Notes under the pieces: generated by a model
The model's input: only the letters and a program-made list of their open reading frames with translations
Databases searched by the model: none
Told to the model about the DNA's origin: nothing
Part shown: in pieces, positions 9,821 through 21,290 of the stretch
How the letters are laid out: each line of letters begins with the position of its first letter
Numbering within the stretch: the stretch's first letter is position 1
Assembly: GCF_907164915.1 (NCBI RefSeq)
Contig: NC_061867.1
Coordinates: forward strand, 124,001-188,000
Length of the DNA stretch: 64,000 bases
From: Impatiens glandulifera
Lineage: Eukaryota; Streptophyta; Magnoliopsida; Ericales; Balsaminaceae
Reading direction: 5' to 3'
Position numbers and translations under genes: made by a program

Positions 9821-10975
9821 TCAATTTAGGGTTGGAGGAATAAGTATAAATTGTTTAGAGATTTTACCTTTCCTGGATTCCTCGCCCTCTGTCGGAGTAT
9901 AACCGATGCCAAAGTTGTCTGAGTCGTAGTAAGACCAGGGGAAGGAAGTCATGCCGGTAGCATTCGGCCCTAGACCCATTCCTGGGAAATATCCCATTTT
10001 CTGCATGAGACGCATGGAGATTGCGCTGTAGGGAGTGAAGTCAGGAGTGGAAGATGAGTCTTGACCTTGCCTAAATATAGGACAGATGTCGAATCCACTT
10101 AACTCAATCTCTGGGTTAGTGGAATGAGTTGAACCGATGATGGCTGTGACGTATTTCTCACCTTCTATGGTGACGAGTTTTCCGTTAGCCATGAAACGAA
10201 TTTTCTGATGCAGGGTGGAGGCAAGAGCCTTAGCCTGATGCAACCAGGGTCGTCCCAAGATTAGGTTGTACGATGGTCGCATGTTGATTACGCAGAATTC
10301 TACCTCAAAATGTACATTAGCTACGTAGATCGTTGTTAGGTAGCTGCCCATAATCTCTCGACGAGAATTGTCAAAGCCACTGACGCACAGGTCTGAGGGG
10401 AGGACTTTATCAGCAGAAATGTCGAGCTCTTGGAGAGTCTTCCAGGGACATATGTTCAATGCTGAACCATTGTCGATTAGAGTCATATGAATGACTTTAT
10501 CAACCATTTTTACAGAAATATAAAGAGCTTTAACATGGGGTTCATCGGGAGCAGGTAGGTCTTTGTCCTCGAACCCTATCATGTTGATCCGAGGAGTTGA
10601 TGAGATGATACCAACCAACTCTTCTGGAGTCGTGTTGGCTGGTATACTGGCCTGGCTTAGCTCATTTAGAACAGCTTGCCTGTGTTCGATAGAATACATA
10701 AGGATTTCCCAGATGGAAATGTTGGCATTAGTCTTCTTGAGCTGAGCAAGAAGACTATCACCAGGATTTAAAGCTCTAGGCTCGTTTTCCCTTCTTGGAT
10801 CGTTAGATGGGCCGGGAAGATTGACTGCAGGGGTTGTTTTCATGAAACTAGGCTGGAAGTCGGTTCCGCTCCAGGTTGGTAAAACTTCTCGTTGTACTAT
10901 TTTGGGAGCGTTATCCACCAATTTCGAGGTATTACCGGCGAATGTGGAGCTTCTCGGTCCTCCTTTTTGGGCCAT
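9821..10975 (-). CDS. Ogre-like aspartic protease with G-patch
   Basis: A 384-codon open frame starting at ATG (MAQKGG). The protease active-site motif is LIDNGSALN, with catalytic Asp at about residue 168. The DNGS form, in place of DTG or DSG, is usual in this lineage. The flap-like LILGRPWLH lies near 239-247. A G-patch follows at about 324-342 (MQKMGYFPGMGLG), a glycine-rich RNA-binding motif known from Ogre-type protease regions. The frame differs from gag by one base. After the gag stop at 11086 the gag frame continues with coding-like residues (NPLPDHQVN) to just before this ATG, so a frameshift or shifted start joins the two. Confidence 0.9.
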   Translation of the reverse strand: MAQKGGPRSSTFAGNTSKLVDNAPKIVQREVLPTWSGTDFQPSFMKTTPAVNLPGPSNDPRRENEPRALNPGDSLLAQLKKTNANISIWEILMYSIEHRQAVLNELSQASIPANTTPEELVGIISSTPRINMIGFEDKDLPAPDEPHVKALYISVKMVDKVIHMTLIDNGSALNICPWKTLQELDISADKVLPSDLCVSGFDNSRREIMGSYLTTIYVANVHFEVEFCVINMRPSYNLILGRPWLHQAKALASTLHQKIRFMANGKLVTIEGEKYVTAIIGSTHSTNPEIELSGFDICPIFRQGQDSSSTPDFTPYSAISMRLMQKMGYFPGMGLGPNATGMTSFPWSYYDSDNFGIGYTPTEGEESRKGKISKQFILIPPTLN

Positions 10976-11085
10976 GGGTTGATCATATTAACCTCTAGAG
11001 GGTTAACTGGTTCGTTTGTAGAAATTAGGTTGACCTGATGATCAGGCAACGGATTGCTCGCGATTTCGGGTTTAGGAATGATTTT

Positions 11086-12471
11086 CTAATCAATCCGGTC
11101 TTGACACTGATGTTTAAGGGCACTACAATTATCAGTAGAGTGCCCCTTCATTTGATGATATGCGCACCATGCCTCTTCAAACTTACCAAGGGACTCTACC
11201 CCTTCTCGAGGAGCTAAAGGCTTGATGAGGTTCCTCTGATGAAGGAAGGTAAAAGCTTGACTCAAGGTCATGCCTAGATCATCAAAAGTTCTGGGAGGTC
11301 TTGGGACCCTCAGAATTGGCGGCTTAGGCGTCGTCGGGACATTTGTTTTGGCCAATACCGGTTTGCTTGGACTAGGCTTAGGAGGAGTAGGGGCCTGCCA
11401 GGCAGTTGTGACCTGGTGAACTTCGGTTTTGTCCTTCCTCTGAGGTCGTGGAGGGGCAGCATAGGCCTTTATGGTTTTACCCTCTTTCCTTTCCTTATCA
11501 AAGGCTTCGTCGAGGTTACTACCTGTTTTGAGGAGCTTTTTCATGTTTTGGAAAGTCTTTACGGCGAATCCAACAGAATATCGACCGTTAACATTATCCA
11601 GAATCATGTCGATTTGTCTTTGTTCGCTAGGCAGGGATTCAATCTCTTCAGCAACCGCTTTCCACTATTCGATAAAGACCGCGAATTTTTCGTTTTCGCC
11701 TTGCTTGACATTCTTGAGCTTCTTCTCTGGCCGTTCTAAGCTGAGATGCATGCTGAAACGTTCTATGAAGGCAGACGCGAGTTCATCGATAGTCTGAAGA
11801 TAAACTATCTTCTTTTGGTGATACCAACGTAGGGTCGCATCATCTAAATACTGGGGAAATAGATGGAGGACTGTCGGTTCTCCCAAATATAAAGGTGTCA
11901 TGGCCATGATGTATATCTGGAAGAAAGCAGCAGGGTCAGTCTTGCCTACATACTTTGATAGAGAAGGTAGCTTTATCCCAAAAGGGATTATTGCTCGTTC
12001 GGAAGTTTTCATGGCATTTTTCCAATCATGGTGTTCATCCAAACTGCCTTTGGTCAATTGATTGAGTTGCTCTTGGAACTTGGCCTGGTTAGCATTCAAT
12101 TGAGCCATTTGGATCTCGTATTCCATAGGAGGGATGATCGAAGGGTTTGCCCCTTCTTGGGCATTAGGGTTGTCAGCAACTTCTGGCTGAGTCCTTGCTG
12201 ACCTGTTATCATCTTCAGGAGGCTCTTCATAGAGAGAGGCTTCTTCCACGCGACGATTCTGAGGATTGATCCTGATCGGAGTGGCAATAGGCGTAGCCAG
12301 TGGCGGCTGTCGTGACGAGGATGGCTGCTCCGGGGCTGGGATGGCAGGCTTAGTCATCAAGCTCGTTAATATTGCCAACTGTTCAGTGACTTGCTGAAGA
12401 GTAGCTTTCATCTCAGCAAACTCAGTTGGGGATACTGTGTCCTTAACGCTTTTTGGAGTTCCTTCGGCCAT
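11086..12471 (-). pseudogene. Ogre-like gag with one internal stop
   Basis: The frame runs from ATG (MAEGTPKS) at 12471 to TAG at 11086 and is broken once, by TAG at 11665-11667. The first part (268 codons) holds a proline-rich N-terminal region and the conserved capsid segment IIPFGIKLPSLSKYVG, FFQIYIMAMTPLY and LRWYHQKK. The second part (from about 11664) ends with a zinc knuckle CAYHQMKGHSTDNC, spaced CX2HX4HX4C, the form common in Tat/Athila gag. Both parts are in one frame, so a single substitution explains the break. The 300 bases upstream (12472-12770) separate it from the second ORF1 copy and show nothing else. Confidence 0.9.
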
Positions 12472-12770
12472 GACTTGGCGTACAAAACGTCCGGTTCTTG
12501 GATCTCTTTTTCGTGGGGCCGTACTTGCACGAAAGTGACTGGTGCAATGTTAAGAAGATAGAGATAGATGAAGCTTTGTAGATGTAGTACAATACAAATG
12601 AAAAATGCGAGACATGAATTTAGGAAAGCAAGGATTTCATTCATGATCAAATAGACAAACAAAGAGCTGTATATAAACATACTGGCAGTGTTTGTTACAG
12701 AGAGACTCTCTTATTTATATTTTACAAAAGAGTCTAAATGGGAAAAAGTCCCAGATGAAAGCGAAACTTC

Positions 12771-13871
12771 TTAAGTCCAGACATAGTCTGGTTCGATATG
12801 AGCATTCTCCTCTGCTTTAGCTTGGTGAGCTCTCTCATACTGGTTGGTGATAAGATCCTGGTATTTTCTTCGTCTTGTCATGACATTGAGCTGGAAGGCA
12901 TCGTGCCACTGACCGAGGTACTCTGCGTGGAGTCTTCGGGTTATAGGTCTGTCTGTTGCAATAGCAGGTTCGACATGGCTCTATCCAAACTGTTTGAATA
13001 GTTCATGGGTGTAGTAGTAGGTGATCCATTCTAAGCCCAGGAGGAGGACAAGCGCCTTGTCGTTCATCATGAAGGTCATCTTCTTGATGGGGTACCAGGG
13101 AAGGATGTCCCATGTTTCATTATCATCCAGTATCGGGATTTCATGGAGAGCTTCCCTCATTCTTTGGTATTGAACAAAGGGAGATAGAGTATTTCCGGAT
13201 AGGACTAACGGTAGACGCTTGAGCTTGTCAAGCAGCCATTTTTATAGGATCAAGGGAGAGCCCCTCTTACTCATGGTGGGAGATCTATATGAGCTATTCA
13301 GACCCATGAGTGTTTCTGCCAGTATAATGCCAGAAGGATCTTTGTTGCCTTTCCGCAATTGATGTGCCACCTCGATGATCCTTGAGGAAGGATCGTCGTG
13401 CGCTGGCCTGATGAAGTAGTGAGCAAGTAGGATAGACATCGTGATTATGGATGATCCTACTTTTATCGGGACTTCTCCGTCCTTGATCTCTAGTTCAGCC
13501 CAAGCCCGGAAGTTGATGCTCATGCTAGAGATGATGGCATCAGAGGTTTCTTCAGAGTAGTCGTACTCTTTTTGTAGAAGTCTTCCGATAGATATCGAGT
13601 CTAGGAATGGCTTTAGGTGTATGACATTCTTGTTATCTATCATGAGAATAGCCCAGAATTCTTCTATGGTGGAGCACATGATCTTGCTACCGAGTACGTA
13701 GGTTCTTTGATCAGGATTCCACCTTTGTTGCATTTCCATCATGAAGTTGGGGTTGACTTCGTACTTTAGAAACTTCAGGATAGGATTGAGACCGTAGTCT
13801 TAGAAGTACCACCGATTTTCACGAAAGTGTTTCGCCCAAGGGAGCAACTCGGCATCCGTCAACATGGACAT
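12771..13871 (-). pseudogene. Second, decayed copy of Ogre ORF1
   Basis: A 367-codon frame from ATG at 13871 to TAA at 12771, similar along its whole length to the open copy at 14107-15234. Matching blocks include MMEMQQRWNP versus MMDMQRRWDP, STIEEFWAIL versus PTIEEFKAIM, NKDPSGIILAETLMGLN versus NKDPSGIILAETLMSLN, and YYYTHELFKQFG versus SYYTSELFKQFG. Three in-frame stops interrupt it (near 13799, at 13242-13244 and near 12990), yet no frameshift is needed. The longest open part is 13242-13742. The copies are clearly diverged, so the duplication is much older than this insertion. The function of the protein family is unknown. Confidence 0.85.
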
Positions 13872-14106
13872 CGTGGTTGACTGTGACAGTAGGAGAGAGA
13901 AGGTATTGCAAATATAACAACAAAAACAAATTTGTATGCAAACAACATGACATATAGATAAACATCCCGTAAGGTTTTATACATATTTGCTTTCAAAAGA
14001 AAGAACTTCCGATGTTACATTTCAAAATTTCGGAGTTCTTTGGGGTTTGTCTAGTTGACTATACTATGCCGCTTTGTGCAAAAAGGGTGAAACTTGGGGC
14101 TCCTCT

Positions 14107-15234
14107 TCAAGGGGAACGAGTTCGACTACAGCGAGTGGAGGTAACAAAACCTTCACTTTCTGCTTCTGTTTGTTGGAGGTGGAATTCGTCCATGATCTGG
14201 TCGATGTAGTCCTTGCGATCTTTAGGGATTCCTATTTTGACGCAATCATTCCAAAGATCCAGATAGTCGGCAAAGTCATTGTGCTGGATTGGCCTATCTA
14301 TGGCTACCACGCAGTCAAGGCAAGGGGGCATGTAGTCGCGCCCGAACTGTTTAAACAGTTCACTGGTGTAGTATGAAGTAATACACTCAAGGCCCATGAG
14401 TATGATGATGGGTTGGTCGCTCATCAGATGGACCATCTTTTTAATACCATACAATGGAAGAAGCTCTCGAATGGGATCATCATCGTGGACAGGGAGCTCT
14501 GGTTTGATGTGCCTGAAGCGTCGATTCTGGAGGGCAGTACCCATCACGTTGCCAGGAAGTGGAGGAGGAATACGCTCCATCTTCTCTAGGAGCCAGATGT
14601 AGAGGATGATAGGAGCTCCCCTTTGATTGAGAGAGTATGAGTAGTATGACTCGTTGAGACTCATTAGTGTCTCTGCTAGAATGATCCCAGAGGGATCTTT
14701 ATTTCCACCTCTAAGATTATAGACCACTTCTAGGATCCTTGCGGATGGAGGGCGATTTCTCGAAGGAGCAAGGAGGAAGTGAGCTACCATAATGGACATG
14801 GTGAGTAAAGAAGCGTCGAAGCTTAGTGGAGGGATTTCTCCATTTTGGGTTGCCACTTTGACCCAGCGAGGAAAGTCCAAGTGATTTCTAGCGAGGATTT
14901 TGTTTGCCACGGTTTTCGTGTAGCCCAGCTCATCTTGGAGGAGTTGTCTGAGAGACATGGCTTCGGCCGAGGGTTTGAGCCTTAGAATGTTCTTGCTTCT
15001 GATCATCATGATGGCCTTGAATTCCTCAATTGTTGGGCAAATCTGGCGATCCCCTAGTATAAAGGCGCGGTGTACCGGATCCCATCTGCGTTGCATATCC
15101 ATCATGAAGCCATGGTGGAGGCGGTGATTAGTATAGTTGAGAGCGATGTTGATCCCAAAGGAGTCATAGTACCACAGATACTCATTGAAGTGGTGAGTCC
15201 ATATGGAGAGGTCCTCATTGTCTAATAGGGCCAT
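14107..15234 (-). CDS. Ogre-type ORF1 protein of unknown function, open copy
   Basis: An open frame of 376 codons upstream of gag. The ATG at 15234 (AGAATGGCC, a good plant start context) aligns with the ATG of the decayed second copy. The frame is open to 15288 and an earlier ATG lies at 15264. There is no recognisable enzyme motif. The pattern of an F-x-L-G-D element followed by CPTIEEFKAIM resembles the plant mobile domain / DUF7745 type proteins found as ORF1 in Ogre elements. That family assignment is from memory of the pattern and is moderate. The role in the element's life cycle is not established. Confidence 0.75.
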   Translation of the reverse strand: MALLDNEDLSIWTHHFNEYLWYYDSFGINIALNYTNHRLHHGFMMDMQRRWDPVHRAFILGDRQICPTIEEFKAIMMIRSKNILRLKPSAEAMSLRQLLQDELGYTKTVANKILARNHLDFPRWVKVATQNGEIPPLSFDASLLTMSIMVAHFLLAPSRNRPPSARILEVVYNLRGGNKDPSGIILAETLMSLNESYYSYSLNQRGAPIILYIWLLEKMERIPPPLPGNVMGTALQNRRFRHIKPELPVHDDDPIRELLPLYGIKKMVHLMSDQPIIILMGLECITSYYTSELFKQFGRDYMPPCLDCVVAIDRPIQHNDFADYLDLWNDCVKIGIPKDRKDYIDQIMDEFHLQQTEAESEGFVTSTRCSRTRSP

Positions 15235-15816
15235 TCTGCGAACACAATCAACTTTGACAAACATGTCGAGTGATTTTGATGAAAGCAAACATGCTTAGAG
15301 ATGTTTTAGTATATCTATTATAAACGTATGCATGTATAATAAATAAGCACGTACTGAGTTGACTTGTCGAGGCCTTGCTGTTTGGGCACGTCCAAACAAC
15401 GGTTGGATAGAGTAACCAGGTTTTGTGTGCTAAGGTTTTCTGTCGAGGTTTGGGTGGGAATTTCTCCCCACCATCGCTAAGATCGCATCCCGGAGAATGT
15501 ATCAAAGCCGACAGAAGGGATCCACTCCGGGTTCCTAGTCTTTTCTCACGCAACATCTCTTGGTCACAGACCGGTATGATCGGTCTTCACGTAATTATAG
15601 GAGTACAAAATTCCGACCTAGTACTCCTTCACGTAAGTCTGGGTGATGTACCCATCCGAGGCAAGTATTAGGGTAAACTTAAGTATAGGATAAAACCTAA
15701 GTACCTGTTGGAGTGATGGACCCCATGAGGTGGACTATTGTGAGAGTGGAATGTTATAAATATCAATTTATAAATAACCAGAACTTTGTCTATTTTATTC
15801 ATTTTAAAATAACAAA
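15235..15816 (-). other. Untranslated leader of the Ogre-like element
   Basis: Lies between the PBS and ORF1. A frame at 15248-15556 matches nothing I recognise and lacks similarity to ORF1. I see no other feature in it. Confidence 0.5.
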
Positions 15817-15837
15817 GGTCCCCAGAAGAGTCGCCAA
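15817..15837 (-). other. Primer binding site, tRNA-Arg type
   Basis: On minus, a few bases after the LTR end, the sequence reads TTGGCGACTCTTCTGGGGAC. The TGGCGACTC...TGGGGA pattern is the primer site typical of Ogre/Tat elements, usually assigned to a tRNA-Arg. It fixes the 5' LTR on the right side and the element on the minus strand. Confidence 0.85.
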
Positions 15838-15843
15838 GAAAGC

Positions 15844-18800
15844 TGTAACACCGTTTTATTTCCCCCCCCCCGGTCTATGTCCCGTTCCATAGCTTATCAC
15901 GTGTTTGTGAGACACGTGGCAATATGGAAGGACTACCGCGAGGCAGCTCGAGGTTCAATGATTTCAACCTTGGTTTGCGTACCATGCATCTTTTAAAATG
16001 AAACATTTAATTTTTAAAAGATTTTGAGAATACCTGGAGCAGTAATAAATTAATTATGTAAAATAATTAATCTTTTGTTCAAACATTAATAATCTAGGAG
16101 GCTGAATAACAATTTAACCTGACCCGATTTAAATCAATTAAACATAATCAATTTAAAGATTATTCATTTGAAAATCAGAGTCGCCAAGAGATTTTATGAA
16201 AATCAATAAAATGATACGTGTACAAACGTATTTATACCATAGTTTCTAAAAAAGTGGTTCGTTGTCTGTTTACGCTCGGGAAAGGGTTTTCGCGCTATGT
16301 CATTTGCGCCCGCCTAAGGACGGTTTTCAAAATCCTTCTAAAATAGACAAAGTCTGGCTTCTATAAATCTAATTATAACATTCCTTATCTTTAATTAGTA
16401 GTCTAGGGGTCCTAAATGAGGATAAACTTTAAATAATTGTACAAAATTATTTAAAGGAGGTGTGTACCTGTTGCGTTGGGTTTCAGATTTAACAAAACCT
16501 AAAAATATCAGAAAAAGATGTTAGAGGGTATAACCAAACAAGACCTAGCAAAAGAAAATTGCTTTGGAAAACATCCCAGAGAATTTTGAGAGTTACTTTA
16601 TGACCTTGAAAATACCATTTTTTAGAAAATGGGGGCTTGGTTCCAAAATAGTTTTGGATTTGTAAAAATTGGAACCAAACGGGCCTAAGGATTAAACCCT
16701 AGATTCGAGTCCGATCTGGTCAATTTTGGCTTAGTAAGGTTGAAGAGGTTCAATTTTGAGTAAGGGTTCGGACTTAGGCCTAGGGCTATAACGGTCTTAT
16801 GTTAAGTGGGGGTTTGATACTAGGCTAGGGCTAGGGTTTGGCCTAGGCTAAGATGAGGCTAGGTTTAGTTGTTAGTCCTAGGTTAGGTGTCAAGGTCAAT
16901 CCTAGGTCAAGTGGCAAGGTTTGTCCTAGGTTAATTAGGTCTAGGCTAGTTTTGTCGGCCCTAAGACAACCTTCTCGGTCGGGTGGCACGGTCCTGAGCG
17001 GTTTCCTCGGTCGCTCGGCTCGGTCCTGGCCTGTTTTTCTCGGCCCGAAGGCAAAATTTCACGGCCTGGTGTTCTTGTTTTGGTCCGAAACTTCAGAAGG
17101 CCATAACTTTTGATTGGGATGTCCAAATCACAATCCGTAAGTTGCAGTAGGTTCATATGATCATGAAGAACAAAAGCCCTAACATAAATGACGATTTTGA
17201 AGATCATAAGAAAATCAATTTTAAAACATCATTTCTAGGTCAAATTTTGGGATCTTTTAAATTAGGCCATTTCAAGGCCTGATTTTTGTTTCATTAGCTT
17301 TGAAATGATGAATATAGTTAATCCATACCAAAACAAGAACATCATTACATCATTAAAATGGTTTTTGAAGATTGAATCAAAATCTAACTTTTTTCAAAAA
17401 CCAAATTTAATCAAACATGATCAAAAGGGTGAAACAGTTACTTGGAATTCATCCCTACATGTTAGGAATCATGTATAGCTACTAATTGAATCAACAAATC
17501 CAACTTAGAAGCAAGAACATGAAATTTCAAAAATCCAGATTTTTAACATTTTTTCCAAAATTTCAATTTGATCAAACATGATCAAAACATGATTACAGTT
17601 ACTTATAAACCATCTAATCATGTATACAAACATGTAATACAACTAATTGAACCAACAAAATAAGATTAAAAGCAAGAACACAAAGTTTTGAAATTCAAAT
17701 TTTCAAACTTTTTTCTCAAATTTCAATTTTGATCAAACATGATCAAAACTTGATTACAGTTGTTTGGAAATGATTCAAACATGTTTATAAACATATATAA
17801 CAACAATCTGGATCAACAAATCTAAATTTAAACCAAGAACACAACATTTCAAAAAAAAAAATCAAATTTTCAAACTGATTTTTGCAAAATTCTGTTCTAG
17901 GTTGATTTGATCGTTTTTTTTCAACAAAAAGTTTACACATGATATATATAATGATTCTGTACAAAGAAATCATACAATCAAGAATAAGAACACGACCAAA
18001 GTGATCAAACAAGAAATTTTGAAGAAATTCAAAATTTTCAATTACAAATCAATATTCAAAGCTTCTGGATTCATACCAACAGCTGGAAAACATTCCTGGG
18101 AGTTGCTGGAAGTGATCCAGAAGCCTGGATCGAAGCTTGGCTCGCTGGAGAAAGTTTTGAAAAAAACTGTTCTTCGCCAGATTTTGCAGGTCTTCAATCG
18201 GATTGAATTGATGTGTAATTCCTGGTTATTGTTTGATGAATTGGTAGTAGAGGGGTAGGGGAGTATTTATAGTGCTCGAAGGTCGGCTGTAGAAAGCCAA
18301 TTTGAGTTTTCTTTGATCGTTGGCGTTCTTATCCCTAATTCATGGCAGCCTTATCCCGGGGAAGATAAGGCTTCTAGATAAGGGGGAAACGTAGGCGCTG
18401 ACGAGGGGATCACGTGGGCGAAAAAATCAATGGATTTGATCGCCTGTAACCGAAGTTAGAGCTTCTGGAAGTTTTGACGTCAGCGATGATCGCGAATCCG
18501 GCGACCCTGCATCCCAACGAAGAAGATGAACAAAACAACGTCGTTTTGAGTAACGGAACGCTGAGTTCTATCTGGTTCCGTCAACGGTCAGCCTGGTTGA
18601 CTAACGGGGTTAGTCTGTCCCGTTAGTTGATTCGGTGCGGGCGCGCGCGCATGGTTCCGATACAGCTGGATTTCTGGCGCTCTGGGCTGTCGGATGAGAT
18701 CTTGGCACTCATCTGATGGTCCATGATCCTGCTGCAAAGTTTAAACATAAAATCAGCCACACAGGATTATGCAATTTTATATTTTATTTAAAAGGTTATT

Positions 18801-19227
18801 AAAATTCGAATTTAATTCCTTTTAAATCCATTTTTTCGCCAAAAAATTCACAAAAAATATTTCTAGAATCATAATAACAATTATGATCATATTTTATTTT
18901 TTTCAGAATTTTTGAGAATTTTGGGGTATTTTATTTAATTGGTTTAAGTCATGAATTAAACATAAATCATGAATAAATCCTAATTAAATATTTTTAATCC
19001 CTTCCTTGGTCTAATTTGGGCAAAATATATACAAATATTTTATCCTCAAATTATTTTTGGAATTTTGGAAAGTTTCCTTAATTAAAGTTTAATTATCACA
19101 CTAATTAATCCTTAATTAGGTTTTAATTCCTTCTTTCAAGTTATTTTGAATATAAAAATTATTTTAATATTATTAAACATAATAATATTATTTTGCAAAT
19201 AGGGTAAGTCAAATTTTCATGCTTACA
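15844..19227 (-). repeat. 5' LTR of the Ogre-like element (complete, 3384 bp)
   Basis: On minus it starts TGTAAGCATG and ends GGTGTTACA, the TG...CA ends of an LTR with a short inverted repeat TGTAA/TTACA. It matches 1-2910 over the shared part. It contains a 10-base C run at 15862-15871 and the same three-unit 165 bp repeat (about 17390-17865) as the other LTR. Frames of 80-90 codons appear at matching positions in both LTRs and are not genes. Confidence 0.93.
18263..18272 (-). promoter_or_regulatory. TATA box of the LTR promoter
   Basis: CTATAAATAC on minus, about 960 bases into the LTR, with C/T-rich sequence just downstream. The identical motif is at 1946-1955 in the other LTR. The position suits the U3 promoter driving the element's RNA leftwards. 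Inferred from motif and position only. Confidence 0.5.
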
Positions 19228-19257
19228 GTCCTCAACACCCATACCTAGGATTTTTAG

Positions 19258-20100
19258 GCCCCGACCCATAAAAACCGACCCAGGGCTTTGGACTCCGGTC
19301 CTAAGACTTGTTTGGTTCCACTTTTCAAAACCCAAAATTATTTTTGTAATTTTAGAATCCCAAACAATTTTCTAAATATCCTAAAAAATTAGAAAATATT
19401 TTCACAAATTGGTTTTTGACTAAGGCATGTTTAATGTTTATTTTTAAACCCTAACACCCTTAAAATGACTGAAATTCTTTAAGTATAATTCTTCATAGTT
19501 ATCATCAACAATATGTACCAGCATTTAAATATTGTTGCTTCAATATTTTAAATAGCGCTAAAACTTAGAAGATTGACTAGGATCGGAAGAATAATTGGTT
19601 AAAACTCAAACGTCATACAATCAATTTTTAAAAGTCAACTTTATAAAAAAAATCATTTTTTAAACGGGTACGGAGGATGAAACGCAAAAAACTTTTCCCG
19701 AGTATCACCAAACTACGAACTAAAAGAAACTCTAGCCAACAAGTTTGTACACATATGATAACTTTTATTGATTTTCAAAATTCAATTGGCGAATCTGTTA
19801 TAAAATAAATAATCTTTTAAATTAATTATTTTTAATTAATTTAAACTAAAGTATTTCTAAAAAAATTGTAATTTGACTATCATAAATCCCCGGATTATTT
19901 AAATTTGAATCCCGAAATTAATTATTTTTAATTAATTATAAAAATTGTCAGAGATCACTTAAAAATATTTTAAATAATGTTTTATTTTAAAAGAAAATTT
20001 GTGACACGCAAACCGATGTTGAAATTCTCAAATCTCGAGCTTTTCATGGAAACTAATACAAAAGGGTTTTTTCGAGAGTTATAAAAACGAACAACAATTG
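19258..20100. repeat. LTR-like relic, copy 1
   Basis: Shares its order of phrases with 20545-21290: TTTGGTTCCA, AACCATTTTCTAAA-like, TTTTTAAACCCTAA, ACATGTACCA, GAAGAATAATT, GATGAAACGC, CGAGTATCAC and AACTACGAAC. Offset is about 1280-1300 bp, with clear divergence and no coding content. A GCGAATCT-like phrase near 19790 and the overall style resemble leader parts of Tat-type elements, so these are probably remains of another LTR family. Boundaries are approximate. Confidence 0.6.
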
Positions 20101-20339
20101 TTCATGTTTTGATTATAATCAATCATATGAAATATAAGGAATCTATTGACAAATTCCTTACACTTCATTAAAGCCAAAAACTAAAACCCCAATTTTTACA
20201 TCAAAATTGTTTTGGTTGAATGGATCATCATCCCGATCGAATGACACCTCGAGATGATGTTTATAATGATCTTAGGAGATGTGTGAACCTACTCAGGCCC
20301 CTGGATCAAAGATTCCAAGCCTCAATCAACACTGCAAAA

Positions 20340-20580
20340 CTTGCAGTTTTGATGTTCTTGAAGACCGAGAGGTCCGATTGAGAAATTTCGACCAAGACCA
20401 AGAGATCCGACCGATGATTCTAACATGGGACCGAGGAATCTCATACCCGACCGAGAATTCTTAAACCTATTATCGATGAAGTTATCCCCATGCTGACCTA
20501 GGACAGATGATTTCCACACCCTGACCGAGAATCTCCGAACCTAACCGATAAAAAGCGCACCTAGAACCGAGGACACTAGT
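20340..20580. repeat. Short block rich in GACCGAG repeats
   Basis: GACCGAG or CGACCGA phrases recur about every 20-30 bases (for example 20363, 20396, 20431, 20450, 20523 and 20567). A similar CTCGGTC-rich patch lies in the Ogre-like LTRs at 655-730, so this may be a related LTR fragment. Not coding. Confidence 0.45.
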
Positions 20581-21290
20581 ATTTGATCTGTTTGGTTGCA
20601 CTTTTAATTTCCAAAATTATTTTGGTATTTTTGGAACTCCAAACCATTTTCTAAAAATTCTTAAAAAATATAAAATGATTTCAAAATATTTTTGGAATAT
20701 TTTCTACAAAATATTTTGATAATGGCTCATTTGAAATTTATTTTTAAACCCTAATAACTTTAAAACTGATATTCTTCAAGTACATTCCTCCCTAGTAATC
20801 ATCATTAGTAACATGTACCAACATTTAAATATTATTCTTAAAATTTTAAATATACAAAAACTTGTGCATGTCTAGGACTAGAAGAATAATTAGTTAAAAT
20901 AAAACGTTATACAACCAATTTTTCAAAAATCATGATATTATAAACTAGAGATCATTTTTAAAATGGGTACAAATGATGAAACGCGAAAGTTATTTTCCGA
21001 GTATCACAAAACTACGAACCAAAACGAAACTCTAATTAAAAATACGTATACTTGTTCTTGATGATTTTAAACTGAAATCAACTAGCGACTCTTTATCAAA
21101 TAAATTAATTATTTTTAATGAATTAAATAAAATATTATTTCAAATTAAATTAAAAAATTAATTGTTATTCATTTCAAATTAATTTGTTTTAATATTTTAA
21201 AATAATGTTTTGTTTTTAAAAAAATTTGACATAGAAATCAATGTTAAAATTTCTCGAACGTTGTAATTTTTCGGGGTTACAAAATGAATT
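20545..21290. repeat. LTR-like relic, copy 2
   Basis: Diverged direct copy of 19258-20100. It keeps GATGAAACGCG, CGAGTATCAC, AACTACGAACC and AGCGACTCT. Together the two copies may be a decayed LTR pair or two solo LTRs. No interior proteins are visible between them. The stretch 21291-21490 holds nothing recognisable. Confidence 0.6.

Larger units (their letters stand above)
1..19227 (-). mobile_element. Ogre/Tat-like Ty3 LTR retrotransposon, truncated by the window edge
   Basis: Two long direct repeats (1-2910 and 15844-19227) flank a 12.9 kb interior whose genes all read on minus. Gene order from the 5' LTR is PBS, ORF1 (two copies), gag, protease with G-patch, RT, RNase H, second RNase H, integrase, then 3 kb of repeats and the 3' LTR. 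An extra ORF upstream of gag, a second archaeal-type RNase H, very long LTRs and a repeat-rich 3' region are known hallmarks of Ogre elements in the Tat lineage. By alignment to the right LTR, about 465 bp of the left LTR lie outside the window, giving a full length near 19.7 kb. The LTRs differ by roughly 2% over the first kilobase by eye, so the insertion is fairly young. Several stops and frameshifts make this copy unable to encode all its proteins. The bases after the right LTR (19228-19232, GTCCT) are the expected target duplication, but the other side is not visible. Confidence 0.93.

Noticed and set aside
15862..15871. Run of 10 C in the 5' LTR as a regulatory motif
   Set aside because: Short homopolymer, most likely a slippage or sequencing-prone tract, and the other LTR is cut before this point so it cannot be compared.
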